DNA from: Veillonella sp. KGMB01456
GTDB taxonomy: Bacteria > Bacillota > Negativicutes > Veillonellales > Veillonellaceae
NCBI RefSeq assembly: GCF_023051165.1
Contig: NZ_JALKIG010000010.1
Span: forward strand, 1-64,000
DNA length: 64,000 bases
Direction: 5' to 3'
Below, one piece after another: positions 17,965 to 27,313 of the stretch. The position numbers and the translations under genes are program-made. The first letter of the stretch is position 1, and every line of letters begins with the position of its first letter. Below the pieces are notes generated by a model. It worked only from the letters and a program-made list of their open reading frames with translations, did not search any database and was not told the origin of the DNA.

Positions 17965-18846
17965 TCACTTCTTAAGCAGAAGGTCAATAAATTTGGCGGC
18001 TCCTTGGGATATCGGCAACAAACGAGAACGAACCAAAGCAATCTTGCGCGGCGGTACTACGATGTCCGTTTTAATTTCCACCACACGGCCTTCTTTGATT
18101 TTCTGTTTTACCAAAAAATCCGGTACGAGCGATATGCCCATGTTAATTTCTACTAAATCCATCAGCACGTCAAGGCTGCCGAGCTCGAAGGATGGTTTTT
18201 TGAATGCTTTATTAGTTAGTTTGTCAAAAAAAACACGGCTGGCGGCGCCCTGCGTCAACAGTAATAACGGCTCCTGTAAGAGACGATTCACATCAACTGT
18301 GCCCATGCCTTTATAAAACGGGCCGCCTACGAAGATGTCCTGCATCGTTTGCAGCTCAATAACTTCCAGTTGCGGATTAGATTCCAAGCCTTCATACGTG
18401 TTGACAATAGCGAGCTGTACTTCACGGTTTTCCACCATAGTCACGCAATCAGGGGATGGACGGTTCGTAATCTGAAGACCTGTCTCCTGTTCCTGTTCCT
18501 GCCATATCTTAAAATACGGCAACAAGAAGTGACGACACAATGTATCGGTAGCAGCGAGTTTAACGCTTTCCTGTTCATGAGTTAACCGATCCTGTAATTG
18601 AGTCACGCCATTATCAAGAATGGAAAATGCTTTCGCCACTGTGTCAAACAATTCCTTACCTTCCGGCGTAAACGAAACCGATTTGGTCGTACGTTCGAAC
18701 AGCACCATATTGAGCTCTTTTTCCAATTGCTTAATACTTTGGCTGATGGCCGATTGCGATACACCTATCTCTTTCGCTGCTTTTGAAAAAGACAGGTGTA
18801 AGCCCACCCCTAAAAAAGTACGATATAAATCAGTAGAAATACTCAT
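17965..18846 (-). CDS. LysR-family regulator beside the purine genes
   Basis: 293 residues from ATG 18846, chosen because AAAGGAG lies just upstream and LysR proteins begin near this point (DLYRTFLGVGLHLSFSKAAKEIGVSQSAISQSIKQLEKEL, the helix-turn-helix). The rest is a typical effector-binding domain. It is divergent from purL and co-directional with xpt, the YbjN-like pair and the pur operon. A role in purine control is inferred from this position and from repeated ACTAATAAG-type sites at both pur promoters; the effector is unknown. Confidence 0.88.
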   Translation of the reverse strand: MSISTDLYRTFLGVGLHLSFSKAAKEIGVSQSAISQSIKQLEKELNMVLFERTTKSVSFTPEGKELFDTVAKAFSILDNGVTQLQDRLTHEQESVKLAATDTLCRHFLLPYFKIWQEQEQETGLQITNRPSPDCVTMVENREVQLAIVNTYEGLESNPQLEVIELQTMQDIFVGGPFYKGMGTVDVNRLLQEPLLLLTQGAASRVFFDKLTNKAFKKPSFELGSLDVLMDLVEINMGISLVPDFLVKQKIKEGRVVEIKTDIVVPPRKIALVRSRLLPISQGAAKFIDLLLKK

Positions 18847-18930
18847 TGTAATCTTCTCTCCTTTACAGCAACAACTATCACTCAAACCCCAACTTATTGT
18901 TCAAACTGCTTAGTCTCTTACAATTAATAC

Positions 18931-19113
18931 CTTATTAATAAGTCTTAACTATTATTATAATACCATAACCACGTAACGTGTAATAGTAATTTCAAAACTA
19001 TATAACAGTATTTTTAACATACTTGTTAATCGCTCATCTATTAATAAGTCAATATAATTACAAGAAAGAAATTGCTAACTCCTCCTAATCAATTTTTTCT
19101 TTACTAATAAGTC
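18931..19113. promoter_or_regulatory. Three WYTAATAAGTC repeats between the LysR gene and purL
   Basis: ATTAATAAGTC occurs at 18934-18944 and 19040-19050, and ACTAATAAGTC at 19103-19113. The first lies in a perfect 12-bp palindrome (CTTATTAATAAG, 18931-18942). The third abuts the purL -35 element. These are candidate binding sites for the adjacent LysR protein. Confidence 0.6.
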
Positions 19114-19128
19114 TAAACCGTATATACT
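19100..19128 (+). promoter_or_regulatory. Promoter of purL
   Basis: TTTACT (19100-19105) and TATACT (19123-19128) are separated by 17 bp. ACTAATAAGTC begins inside the -35 hexamer, exactly as in the purE promoter. The leader to the purL start is about 80 nt. Confidence 0.7.
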
Positions 19129-19217
19129 AGAATTGTCAATATAGGTATATTATATCTATAATTAAACAACTGCACAATAGCCAGTACACCAATGACAATG
19201 TTAAGAGGAGGCTTATT

Positions 19218-22200
19218 ATGTCAATTCATCGCATTTTCGTCCGCAAACGCGAAGGCTTTGCTCACGAAGCTACTTCCATGTATCAAACTATTCGTACGGA
19301 ACTGAATATTCCTGTCAAAGCTGTCACTATTTACGAACGCTATGACATTGAAGGCGTATCTGACGAAGATTTAGCCAAGGCCAAACAGCTTATTTTCTCC
19401 GAACCACCGGTAGATGAGCTTTTTGACACCCTCCCACAAACCGAAAATACACATATTATTGCCACCGAATACGTGCCGGGGCAATATGACCAACGAGCCG
19501 ATTCGGCCGAACAGTGTCTTGCCATGTTAACTCTCAAATCGGGTGCCACCGTGCGAACGGCTCGCGTGTTTGCCTTGGAAGGCGATCTCAGCGCTGATGA
19601 TTTGGCACGTATAAAACATTATTATATTAATCCCGTCGATTCCCGCGAAGCATCGCTCGAACTCCCAACATCTTTAGCCCTCGATGTGCAGCCGCCAAAG
19701 CCGGTTGAAAGTCTTGAAAACTTTATCACCGCCGATGAAACGGCTTTAAAAGCACTTCGTCAGGAATTGGGCCTGGCCATGAGCGATGCCGACTTGGCAC
19801 TCATCCAAGATTACTTCGCCAATACGGAAAAACGTAATCCGACCATTACGGAAATTCGCGTGCTCGACACCTATTGGTCCGACCACTGCCGTCACACCAC
19901 GTTTATGACGGAACTTACAAATATTACCATTGATGACACCCCGGCAACAGCACCGATTCGCGCCGCTTTGGACGAATACATGGCCGGTCGCGGGGTTCTC
20001 TACACGAGCCGAAAAAAAGCCCGCACCTTGATGGATATGGCCACCTTAGCCGTTAAAGAGTTGCGTGCGCAAGGCGGTCTCAAAGAAATCGACGAATCCG
20101 AAGAAATCAATGCCTGTACCATCGTTGTACCCGTTGATGTGAACGGTAAAACCGAAGAATGGCTCTTATTATTCAAAAACGAAACGCACAATCATCCGAC
20201 GGAAATCGAACCTTACGGCGGTGCTGCCACTTGTCTCGGCGGTTGTATCCGCGACCCGTTGAGCGGTCGAGCCTATGTATATCAGGCTATGCGCGTTACC
20301 GGTTCCGGCAATCCGCTTACTCCGCTTGATGAAACCTTGGAAGGTAAATTACCGCAGGTACAGATTACGACCGGCGCCGCTCGCGGTTACAGCTCTTACG
20401 GTAACCAAATCGGTCTTGCCACCGGCGAAGTTCGTGAATACTATCATCCGAGCTATGTAGCTAAACGCATGGAAATCGGCGCCGTTATCGGGGCCGCCCC
20501 TCGCACTAACGTACGTCGTGAAGAACCGGTACCGGGTGACATCGTTGTCCTGCTCGGCGGTCAAACCGGTCGTGACGGCTGCGGCGGTGCTACCGGCTCC
20601 TCCAAAGAACACGATTTATCCTCCCTCGCTTCTTGCGGTGCGGAAATACAGAAAGGTAATCCCCTTACGGAACGTAAAATCCAGCGTTTATTCCGTCGTC
20701 CGGAAGTTACCACATTGATTAAACGTTGTAACGACTTCGGTGCCGGCGGTGTATCTGTAGCCATCGGTGAATTAACTGACGGTCTTTTAATCAACCTCGA
20801 TACTGTGCCTAAGAAATACGAAGGCCTGGATGGCACGGAACTTGCCATTTCCGAATCACAGGAACGTATGGCTTGCGTCATTGCCAAAAAAGACTGGGAC
20901 GCTTTCCAGAAATACTGCGACGAAGAAAACCTCGAAGCTACCATCGTAGCGGATGTAACCGACAGCAACCGCCTCACTATGACTTGGCAGGGCGTGAACA
21001 TTGTCGACATCTCCCGCGATTTCTTATATACTAACGGTGCTGAACAGCATCAAAAAGCCCATGTGGCTTCTCCGGTTGCCGGCTATTACAACACACCGGC
21101 CGTAACGGATCTTAAAGCCCATTGGCTCGACACCATGAAAGACTTAGCCGTAACGTCCCAGCAAGGTCTGGGCGAACGTTTCGACAGCACCATCGGTGCC
21201 GGTACCGTTCTCATGCCGTTCAGCGGTCTCTATCAGAAAACCCCGGTACAAGGTATGGCCGCTAAATTGCCGGTACTTCATGCTGAAACAACGACAGCCA
21301 GCCTCATGACCCACGGTTTCGATCCGTTCTTATCCGAATGGAGTCCGTTCCACGGTGCGCAGCAGGCTATTCTGTTGGCCGTTGCCAAAATCGTAGCCCT
21401 CGGCGGTGACCGCAGTACGGCGTACTTAACCTTACAAGAGTATTTCGAACGTTTAAATCAGGATGAAACAGCTTGGGGTAAACCGGTAGCCGCTTTACTC
21501 GGTGCTTATAAAGCTCAAAAAGAATTGGGCATCGGCGCCATCGGCGGTAAAGACTCCATGTCCGGTACTTTTATGGACTTAACCGTACCGCCTACCCTCG
21601 TAGCCTTTGCCGTTACAACGGCTCATGTAGATAATATTTTGACACCGCACTTCAAAGAAGCCGGTCACAAAGTATTACATGTGGACTTCCCACGCAAAGA
21701 GGACGACACGCCTGACTTTGATGTATTCAAAGCTCAAGCCGACCGCATCACGAAAGAAGCGCGTGCCGGCAAAGTGGCAGCTGCTTATGTAGTAGAAGCA
21801 GGCGGTATTGCTGCCGCCATCACTAAAATGGCTCTTGGCGACCGCATCGGCGTAGAACTTAACGATGACGTAAAAGACTTGTTATTCGCTCCGCACAGCG
21901 GTTCTTGGATTATCGAAACCGACGAAGCTACAGCTGCTGCATGGGCTAAGGAAGAGTATGTAACAGTACTCGGTACCCTCACTAAAGAACCTGCCATTAA
22001 AGTGGCCGGCACGGAACTTGCCTTAGCCGACCTCGAAGCAGCCTATGAAAGCACGTTGGCACCGATCTTCCCATTGACGGCAAAATCCGGTCAAGGCGAA
22101 GCCGTTGCTTATATTCACGATCAAAAAGCGAAACCGCGTCAGGCGCCTGCTATTGCCAAACCGCGTGTCGTTATTCCGGTATTCCCGGGTACGAACTGTG

Positions 22201-22955
22201 AGTACGATTCGGCCCTAGCCTTTGAACGGGCCGGCGGTGAAGCGGACATCGTTATTATCCGCAACCGCACCGTAGCGGAATTGGAAGAATCCATTCAGGA
22301 AATGAAACGCAAATTGGACGAAGCTCAAATTGTCTTCTTCCCGGGTGGTTTCAGTGCCGGTGACGAACCGGACGGTTCCGGTAAGTTCATGGCTACCTTG
22401 TTCCGCAATCCGTACCTCAGCGAATCCTTACACAATTTATTGCACAACCGCGACGGTCTGGCTCTCGGCATTTGTAACGGTTTCCAAGCGTTGATTAAAT
22501 TAGGCCTCTTGCCATATGGCGAAATCGCCCCTATGACGGCAGACAGCCCTACTTTGACGTACAACACTATTGGCCGTCACCTTTCCGGTATGGTTCGCAC
22601 CAAAGTAATTTCCACGAAATCACCTTGGATGAGCCTCTGCAAAGCCGGAGAAATCTACACAATTCCGATTTCTCACGGCGAAGGTCGCTTCATTGCGTCC
22701 CCGGCCCAAGTCGTTGAATTCAACCGCAAAGGCCAAATTGCTACGCAGTATGTTGATTTAGACGGCATCGCCTCTTACGACGCCCGCTACAATCCAAACC
22801 AATCCGTTGCCGCCATCGAAGGTCTCTTCAGCCCTGACGGCCGCGTATTCGGTAAAATGGGCCACATTGAACGTACGGGCCACGGCATTTCCAAAAACGT
22901 ACCGGGCAAACAGGGTATGCCTGTATTTGCTTCCGGCGTAGCATACTTCAAATAA
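19218..22955 (+). CDS. purL: Phosphoribosylformylglycinamidine synthase, fused PurL-PurQ type
   Basis: 1245 residues, full length. It converts FGAR, glutamine and ATP to FGAM. The order is an N-terminal PurS-like domain, a linker with LDTYWSDHCRHTTF, two ATP-binding halves (ETHNHPTEIEPYGGAATCLGG, GAGGVSVAIGELTDG, IGAIGGKDSMSG), and a C-terminal glutaminase. The glutaminase starts near residue 985 (PRVVIPVFPGTNCEYDSA) and carries the nucleophile in LGICNGFQAL and a His in ISHGEGRF. This fused form replaces separate purS, purQ and purL. It has a GAGGAGG ribosome site and its own promoter, divergent from the other pur genes. Confidence 0.97.
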   Translation: MSIHRIFVRKREGFAHEATSMYQTIRTELNIPVKAVTIYERYDIEGVSDEDLAKAKQLIFSEPPVDELFDTLPQTENTHIIATEYVPGQYDQRADSAEQCLAMLTLKSGATVRTARVFALEGDLSADDLARIKHYYINPVDSREASLELPTSLALDVQPPKPVESLENFITADETALKALRQELGLAMSDADLALIQDYFANTEKRNPTITEIRVLDTYWSDHCRHTTFMTELTNITIDDTPATAPIRAALDEYMAGRGVLYTSRKKARTLMDMATLAVKELRAQGGLKEIDESEEINACTIVVPVDVNGKTEEWLLLFKNETHNHPTEIEPYGGAATCLGGCIRDPLSGRAYVYQAMRVTGSGNPLTPLDETLEGKLPQVQITTGAARGYSSYGNQIGLATGEVREYYHPSYVAKRMEIGAVIGAAPRTNVRREEPVPGDIVVLLGGQTGRDGCGGATGSSKEHDLSSLASCGAEIQKGNPLTERKIQRLFRRPEVTTLIKRCNDFGAGGVSVAIGELTDGLLINLDTVPKKYEGLDGTELAISESQERMACVIAKKDWDAFQKYCDEENLEATIVADVTDSNRLTMTWQGVNIVDISRDFLYTNGAEQHQKAHVASPVAGYYNTPAVTDLKAHWLDTMKDLAVTSQQGLGERFDSTIGAGTVLMPFSGLYQKTPVQGMAAKLPVLHAETTTASLMTHGFDPFLSEWSPFHGAQQAILLAVAKIVALGGDRSTAYLTLQEYFERLNQDETAWGKPVAALLGAYKAQKELGIGAIGGKDSMSGTFMDLTVPPTLVAFAVTTAHVDNILTPHFKEAGHKVLHVDFPRKEDDTPDFDVFKAQADRITKEARAGKVAAAYVVEAGGIAAAITKMALGDRIGVELNDDVKDLLFAPHSGSWIIETDEATAAAWAKEEYVTVLGTLTKEPAIKVAGTELALADLEAAYESTLAPIFPLTAKSGQGEAVAYIHDQKAKPRQAPAIAKPRVVIPVFPGTNCEYDSALAFERAGGEADIVIIRNRTVAELEESIQEMKRKLDEAQIVFFPGGFSAGDEPDGSGKFMATLFRNPYLSESLHNLLHNRDGLALGICNGFQALIKLGLLPYGEIAPMTADSPTLTYNTIGRHLSGMVRTKVISTKSPWMSLCKAGEIYTIPISHGEGRFIASPAQVVEFNRKGQIATQYVDLDGIASYDARYNPNQSVAAIEGLFSPDGRVFGKMGHIERTGHGISKNVPGKQGMPVFASGVAYFK

Positions 22956-22992
22956 TACTCATATTTACGACTGATGTAACTGATTGATTTAG

Positions 22993-23026
22993 TTAGCCGG
23001 TTTAACTGACCGGTTTAACCGGCTAA
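22993..23026 (+). terminator. Hairpin downstream of purL
   Basis: A 10-bp perfect stem (TTAGCCGGTT and AACCGGCTAA) lies 38 nt past the purL stop. The T tract after it is weak, so it may work together with the hairpin at 23091-23121. Confidence 0.55.
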
Positions 23027-23090
23027 TTTATTAGTTTTGCAAATAAGCTGTTTCACACAACCTATTATTTCAAAAAATGCATACAAAAAG

Positions 23091-23121
23091 AAAAAAACGG
23101 CATGACAAATGTCGTTTTTTT
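23091..23121 (+). terminator. Second hairpin terminator after purL
   Basis: A stem AAAAAACGGCAT with ATGTCGTTTTTT (one mismatch) ends in a long T run on the plus strand. It lies upstream of the A-type flavoprotein gene. Confidence 0.75.
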
Positions 23122-23230
23122 CATCGGTATAAGTTGCATATCTACCTGATTTCTTGTATCATAAAAGATGGTGAATAAGTTTAGAGACATAACCAGCTCT
23201 TGTTATTCTTAAGTGAAAGGATGTAAGCAC

Positions 23231-24469
23231 ATGCAATGCGCACAGAAATTAACAGATAATATCTATTGGATAGGCAGCAACGACTGGGATACGGAACGCT
23301 TTGAAAATTTATTTCCCATTCCGTTGGGCGTAAGCTATAACTCATATTTTATCGATGATGAAAAAACTTGTATCGTAGACTCCGTTGATGACAGCATTCG
23401 TCAGGAATTTTTTGACAATGTGGAATTTTTATTACGTGGTCGCGAGCTCGATTATGTAGTCGTTAACCATATGGAACCGGATCACTGCTCTACCTTGGTT
23501 GAGCTCATTGAACGTTATCCGAATGTTAAACTCGTAGGTAACCGCACTACATTCCGCTTGTTCGAACAATTCTACGGCCGTCCACACCCTGAAAACTATT
23601 ATGAAGTTAAAGAGGGCGACAGCATTTGCTTAGGTAAACACACCTTACATTCCTATACCATGCCGATGGTTCACTGGCCTGAAGTAACTTGTACGTTTGA
23701 ATCCAGCAACGGCATCCTCTTCTCCGCCGATGCGTTCGGTACCTTCGGTACCATCAACGGCAACATCTTCGCCGATCAGCTCGATTTCGAACGCGTTTAC
23801 GAAGACGAAGCTCGTCGTTACTACACCAATATCGTTGGTAAATACGGCGTTCAGGTACAAAATGCCATCAAAAAAGTCCTTCCGTTGGGCATTAAAATGA
23901 TTGCACCGCTTCACGGTCCAATCTGGCGTACACCGGAAAGCATCCAGTACATGATTGAAAAATACATGCATTGGAGCACCTACTCCGCCGAAAAGAAAGG
24001 CGTAGTTATCGCTTTCGGGTCCATGTACGGCAACACTGCCGATATGGCACAGCAATTAGCTCGCTTGTTATCCTTCCGCGGCATTACGGATATTAAAATC
24101 TACGACGTATCGAAGACCAATCCGTCTTATATCATCGCGGATGCTTGGAAATATAGCCATCTTGTTTGTATGGCTCCTACTTATAACTTAGCCTTATATC
24201 TTACCATGGAAAACCTTTTATATGAATTGAAAGCGCTCAACTTCCATAACCATAAGGTGTCCATTGTAGGCAACCATTCTTGGGCTTCCGCCGCTATGAA
24301 ACGCATGGTGGAATACTTCACCAATGAAATCAAGGACATGGAAATTGTTGGTACGCCACTCGATATTCGCGGCGCTTTACATCAAGATCAATTAAAATTA
24401 TTTGCAAAATTAGCTGATGATATCGTAGCTTCCATTAACGAAACTGAAATCAAAACGTTCAGCTTATAA
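23231..24469 (+). CDS. A-type flavoprotein (oxygen/nitric oxide reductase, FprA/ROO type)
   Basis: 412 residues from ATG 23231, preferred over an upstream GTG at 23213 because AAAGGA lies about 10 nt before it. The N-terminal metallo-beta-lactamase domain holds the di-iron site (HMEPDHCSTLVEL, later FSADAFGTFGT and PLHGPIWR). The C-terminal flavodoxin domain begins VVIAFGSMYGNTADMAQQLA and binds FMN. These enzymes reduce O2 to water or NO to N2O in anaerobes. No rubredoxin gene adjoins it. Which of O2 and NO is the main substrate cannot be told from sequence. Confidence 0.93.
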   Translation: MQCAQKLTDNIYWIGSNDWDTERFENLFPIPLGVSYNSYFIDDEKTCIVDSVDDSIRQEFFDNVEFLLRGRELDYVVVNHMEPDHCSTLVELIERYPNVKLVGNRTTFRLFEQFYGRPHPENYYEVKEGDSICLGKHTLHSYTMPMVHWPEVTCTFESSNGILFSADAFGTFGTINGNIFADQLDFERVYEDEARRYYTNIVGKYGVQVQNAIKKVLPLGIKMIAPLHGPIWRTPESIQYMIEKYMHWSTYSAEKKGVVIAFGSMYGNTADMAQQLARLLSFRGITDIKIYDVSKTNPSYIIADAWKYSHLVCMAPTYNLALYLTMENLLYELKALNFHNHKVSIVGNHSWASAAMKRMVEYFTNEIKDMEIVGTPLDIRGALHQDQLKLFAKLADDIVASINETEIKTFSL

Positions 24470-24505
24470 TAAACATATAATTCCATAAGCCTTAGGGCTT
24501 ATAGC

Positions 24506-24540
24506 AAAAGGACAGGTTCACGACGAACCTGTCCTTTTTA
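24506..24540 (+). terminator. Terminator of the flavoprotein gene
   Basis: A 14-bp perfect stem (AAAAGGACAGGTTC with GAACCTGTCCTTTT) followed by TTTTTA. Confidence 0.93.
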
Positions 24541-24635
24541 GTGCAATCAATATTCTCTTTAATCGGCGTCAATCGTCTTTACACACCGAAATCAATTTTG
24601 CTTCGAAATCACTTCCGCTTTTAAACCGAATTCGC

Positions 24636-24971
24636 TTACAGTTTTTTCACAAACTCCGACTTCAAAGCCATGGCGCCGAAGCCGTCGATTTTACAATCGA
24701 TGTTGTGATCGCCGTCAACGAGGCGAATATTTTTAACACGGGTCCCCTGTTTTAATACGGAAGCCCCTTTTACTTTAAGGTCTTTAATAATAGTTACGGA
24801 ATCGCCGTCCTGCAAGAGATTGCCGTTGGCATCACGCACAACTAAACCACCTTCGGCGGTTTCAGCATCGGCGGCCGACCATTCGTGAGCACACATAGGA
24901 CATACATAAAGATGGCCATCCTCATAGGTATACGATTCGCCGCATTTTGGGCAATTAGGTAATTCACTCAT
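24636..24971 (-). CDS. yjdM: Zinc-ribbon protein YjdM (PhnA family)
   Basis: 111 residues. The N-terminal zinc ribbon is [25 protein letters not shown] and the C-terminal PhnA domain contains [17 protein letters not shown] and [21 protein letters not shown]. The family was once tied to alkylphosphonate use, but phosphonoacetate hydrolase is a different protein, and the real function is unclear. It is a single gene. Confidence 0.93.
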   Translation of the reverse strand: MSELPNCPKCGESYTYEDGHLYVCPMCAHEWSAADAETAEGGLVVRDANGNLLQDGDSVTIIKDLKVKGASVLKQGTRVKNIRLVDGDHNIDCKIDGFGAMALKSEFVKKL

Positions 24972-25011
24972 TGATAGTCTCCTTTACATTACACAATATA
25001 ACTATATACTC

Positions 25012-25635
25012 TTAATCTACAATTTCCGCCACGGATTTACGCGGTCTCGCAAATGGATGCTCAGCCGGCACGCCAATCGTTACAACCGCTGCAATTTCAT
25101 GACTTAAATTAAGCCATGCTTTCGCTTCTTCCTGAATAAAGTAAATATCATTAATCCACAAAGAACCTAAACCGTATTCGGTCGCCATTAAGAGAATTGT
25201 ATTGATAAACGCTCCCAAGGCCTGTAAGTCACTTTTTGCCCAGATTCGTTCATAATCGATATCATCGTCAAACGGATTATAAATGATAAGTACGGCACCC
25301 GCCGTTTTCATAGCATGCAAACTGATTTCCAAACTACCAAAACGTTGCCCCGCTTCTTTAAGCCGTTGTAAACAAGCATATCCCATTTCAACAAAGCCAT
25401 CTTTTGAAGCCCCCTCCAATATGCGTACGCGCCAAGCTTGGCGATTTTTAGGTGACGGCGACATTTTAGCCATGTCAATCATATGCTCAATCTGAGCTCG
25501 TGGTATGGGAACTGATTCATAACGGCGAATACTGCGCCGTGCCCCGATTGCTGCTTCCAGAGTCATCAAATGAGGCTCTTTTACCGAATCAGCCGAATTC
25601 GCCTCACCAATTCGCACCTGTTCATTTTCACTCAT
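25012..25635 (-). CDS. Nitroreductase-family protein
   Basis: 207 residues. It has the FMN-binding pattern of nitroreductases: RRSIRRYESVPIPRAQIEHMIDMAKMSPSPKNRQAWRVRIL near residues 33-75, ALGAFINTILLMATEYGLGSLWI in the middle and VTIGVPAEHPFARPRKSVAEIV at the end. It probably reduces a quinone-, nitro- or flavin-like substrate with NAD(P)H; the substrate is not inferable. Confidence 0.88.
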   Translation of the reverse strand: MSENEQVRIGEANSADSVKEPHLMTLEAAIGARRSIRRYESVPIPRAQIEHMIDMAKMSPSPKNRQAWRVRILEGASKDGFVEMGYACLQRLKEAGQRFGSLEISLHAMKTAGAVLIIYNPFDDDIDYERIWAKSDLQALGAFINTILLMATEYGLGSLWINDIYFIQEEAKAWLNLSHEIAAVVTIGVPAEHPFARPRKSVAEIVD

Positions 25636-25892
25636 AATGACGTCAGCCCTTCCTCTTTAAATTCATTACGTAGCATTTTCTATTATATTATATCAAAAAT
25701 AGTGACATAAGCCTAATTTTATAGATTTACAGTTATTTTAAAAGAGTAAAAAACTTAATCGCCGCTTTACACAATTTTAGAAAAATAATCATCATTTTAA
25801 AATTAATTAAGCTACACTATATGGTTACATTTTGTCCCGCCATCAATCAACTGCTCCTATTTTTTGTGTTTTAGCAGTAGGCAAATACGATT

Positions 25893-25959
25893 ATTTAGTA
25901 TATACTAAATTAAGACTTTTACTATCTGTTAAATTAACGAAATTTAGTGTATACTAGAG
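25893..25959 (+). promoter_or_regulatory. Ribose operon promoter with two operator-like palindromes
   Basis: A perfect 18-bp palindrome ATTTAGTATATACTAAAT lies at 25893-25910. An imperfect copy, ATTTAGTGTATACTAGAG, lies 49 bp downstream at 25942-25959 and contains a -10 like TATACT (25950-25955). The second site covers the promoter and the start of rbsK is about 35 nt away. No regulator gene adjoins. The rest of 25636-25989 is AT-rich with nothing else recognised. Confidence 0.65.
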
Positions 25960-25989
25960 GAATCGCTATTAAATACTAAGGAGGTTACA

Positions 25990-26880
25990 ATGAATAACAT
26001 TGTAGTTATCGGCAGTTGTAACATGGATATTACCGTCATGGCCGATAAACGTCCCGCAGCCGGTGAGACAATCATGGGCTTGGGACTTAATATTTCGCCG
26101 GGCGGCAAAGGGGCTAACCAAGCAGTAGCCTCCGCCAAGTTGGGGGCTCATGTTACCATGGTCGGATGCATCGGCGATGATGCTTATGGCCGCATGGTAT
26201 TAGACAATCTCCACAAATATAACATAAACACCGACTACCTTACCGTTATAGAAGGTGAAAACAGCGGTACAGCGCACATTACCTTAGCGGAAGGCGATAA
26301 CAGCATTATCGTTATTGCCGGCGCCAATGCTAAAGTCGATTCGAAAGTCGTCGATAATGCGTGGGACGCCATCAAAACAGCTGATTTAGTCCTCGTACAA
26401 AACGAAATTCCTTTATCGACAATTGGCTATATTACGGAAAAATGCGCCAAAAACGGCATCAAAGTGCTCTTAAACCCCGCTCCGGCTGCCGATTTAGACA
26501 GTGCTTGGCTCGAAGCAGCCACATATATTACACCTAATGAACACGAATTAGCTGCACTATATCCGGGACAGGCAACGGAAGACACCATGCTTGCCAATGA
26601 AGGAAAGATTATCGTAACTCTCGGGAAGCAAGGCGTGGCTTATGCCAAGGACGGGAAGGTTCACACCGTACCCGGTTTTACCGTAACACCGGTAGATACA
26701 ACCGGTGCCGGCGATACTTTTAACGGAGCCTTCGCCACAGCCATCGCCAATAATAAATCCATGGATGAAGCCCTTCAATACGGTAATGCCGCAGCGGCTC
26801 TTTCCATTTTAAAACTAGGTGCTCAAGAAGGTATGCCTACGGCCGATGAAGTAGCCGCCTTCTTAGCCAAAAGGAGTTAA
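25990..26880 (+). CDS. rbsK: Ribokinase
   Basis: 296 residues. A PfkB-family kinase that phosphorylates ribose. It shows VVIGSCNMDITVMADKRPAAGET, the glycine-rich SPGGKGANQAVASAKLGA, LLNPAPA, and the anion-hole / catalytic VDTTGAGDTFNGAFA. It opens an rbsKDACB operon with a GGAGG ribosome site. Confidence 0.96.
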   Translation: MNNIVVIGSCNMDITVMADKRPAAGETIMGLGLNISPGGKGANQAVASAKLGAHVTMVGCIGDDAYGRMVLDNLHKYNINTDYLTVIEGENSGTAHITLAEGDNSIIVIAGANAKVDSKVVDNAWDAIKTADLVLVQNEIPLSTIGYITEKCAKNGIKVLLNPAPAADLDSAWLEAATYITPNEHELAALYPGQATEDTMLANEGKIIVTLGKQGVAYAKDGKVHTVPGFTVTPVDTTGAGDTFNGAFATAIANNKSMDEALQYGNAAAALSILKLGAQEGMPTADEVAAFLAKRS

Positions 26881-26882
26881 TC

Positions 26883-27296
26883 ATGCAAAAAGGTGGAATC
26901 TTAAACAGTCACATTGCTAAAGTATTAGCCGATTTAGGTCATACCGATACAATTTGCATCGGTGATTGCGGTTTACCCGTACCGGCCGGTGTGCAGAAAA
27001 TTGACTTAGCCCTCACCTTCGGAACCCCAAGTTTTGAAGCGGTAGTGCGTGTCTTAAAAGCCAATATGCAGGCCGAATCAATTCATATTGCCTCCCCTAT
27101 GGAAGAAATGAATCCCCATAACTATGCCGTTCTTCAGGAATTATATCCGCAAGATCGCTACGAATGGGTCAGAACCGACCACGAAGCCTTTAAAGAAGCA
27201 ACGAAACAGTGTAAATGCATTATTCGCACCGGTGAAACCACACCGTATGCCAATGTAATATTACAGGCGGATTGCATTTTTAACGACGAAAAATAA
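26883..27296 (+). CDS. rbsD: D-ribose pyranase
   Basis: 137 residues. It converts beta-ribopyranose to the furanose form used by ribokinase. It starts MQKGGILNSHIAKVLADLGHTDTICIGDCGLPVP with the catalytic His and Asp region, and ends in IIRTGETTPYANVILQ. It starts 2 nt after rbsK; the AGGAG inside the rbsK end is its ribosome site. Confidence 0.96.
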   Translation: MQKGGILNSHIAKVLADLGHTDTICIGDCGLPVPAGVQKIDLALTFGTPSFEAVVRVLKANMQAESIHIASPMEEMNPHNYAVLQELYPQDRYEWVRTDHEAFKEATKQCKCIIRTGETTPYANVILQADCIFNDEK

Positions 27297-27313
27297 ACGA
27301 TTAGGAGTTTTCA

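Noticed and set aside
20561-21010. Minus-strand 149-residue frame inside purL
   Set aside because: It lies wholly within the conserved purL coding sequence and has no promoter or ribosome site.
22993-23026. GC-rich hairpin after purL as a riboswitch for the flavoprotein gene
   Set aside because: It is a simple 10-bp stem with no conserved aptamer features, and another terminator separates it from the gene.
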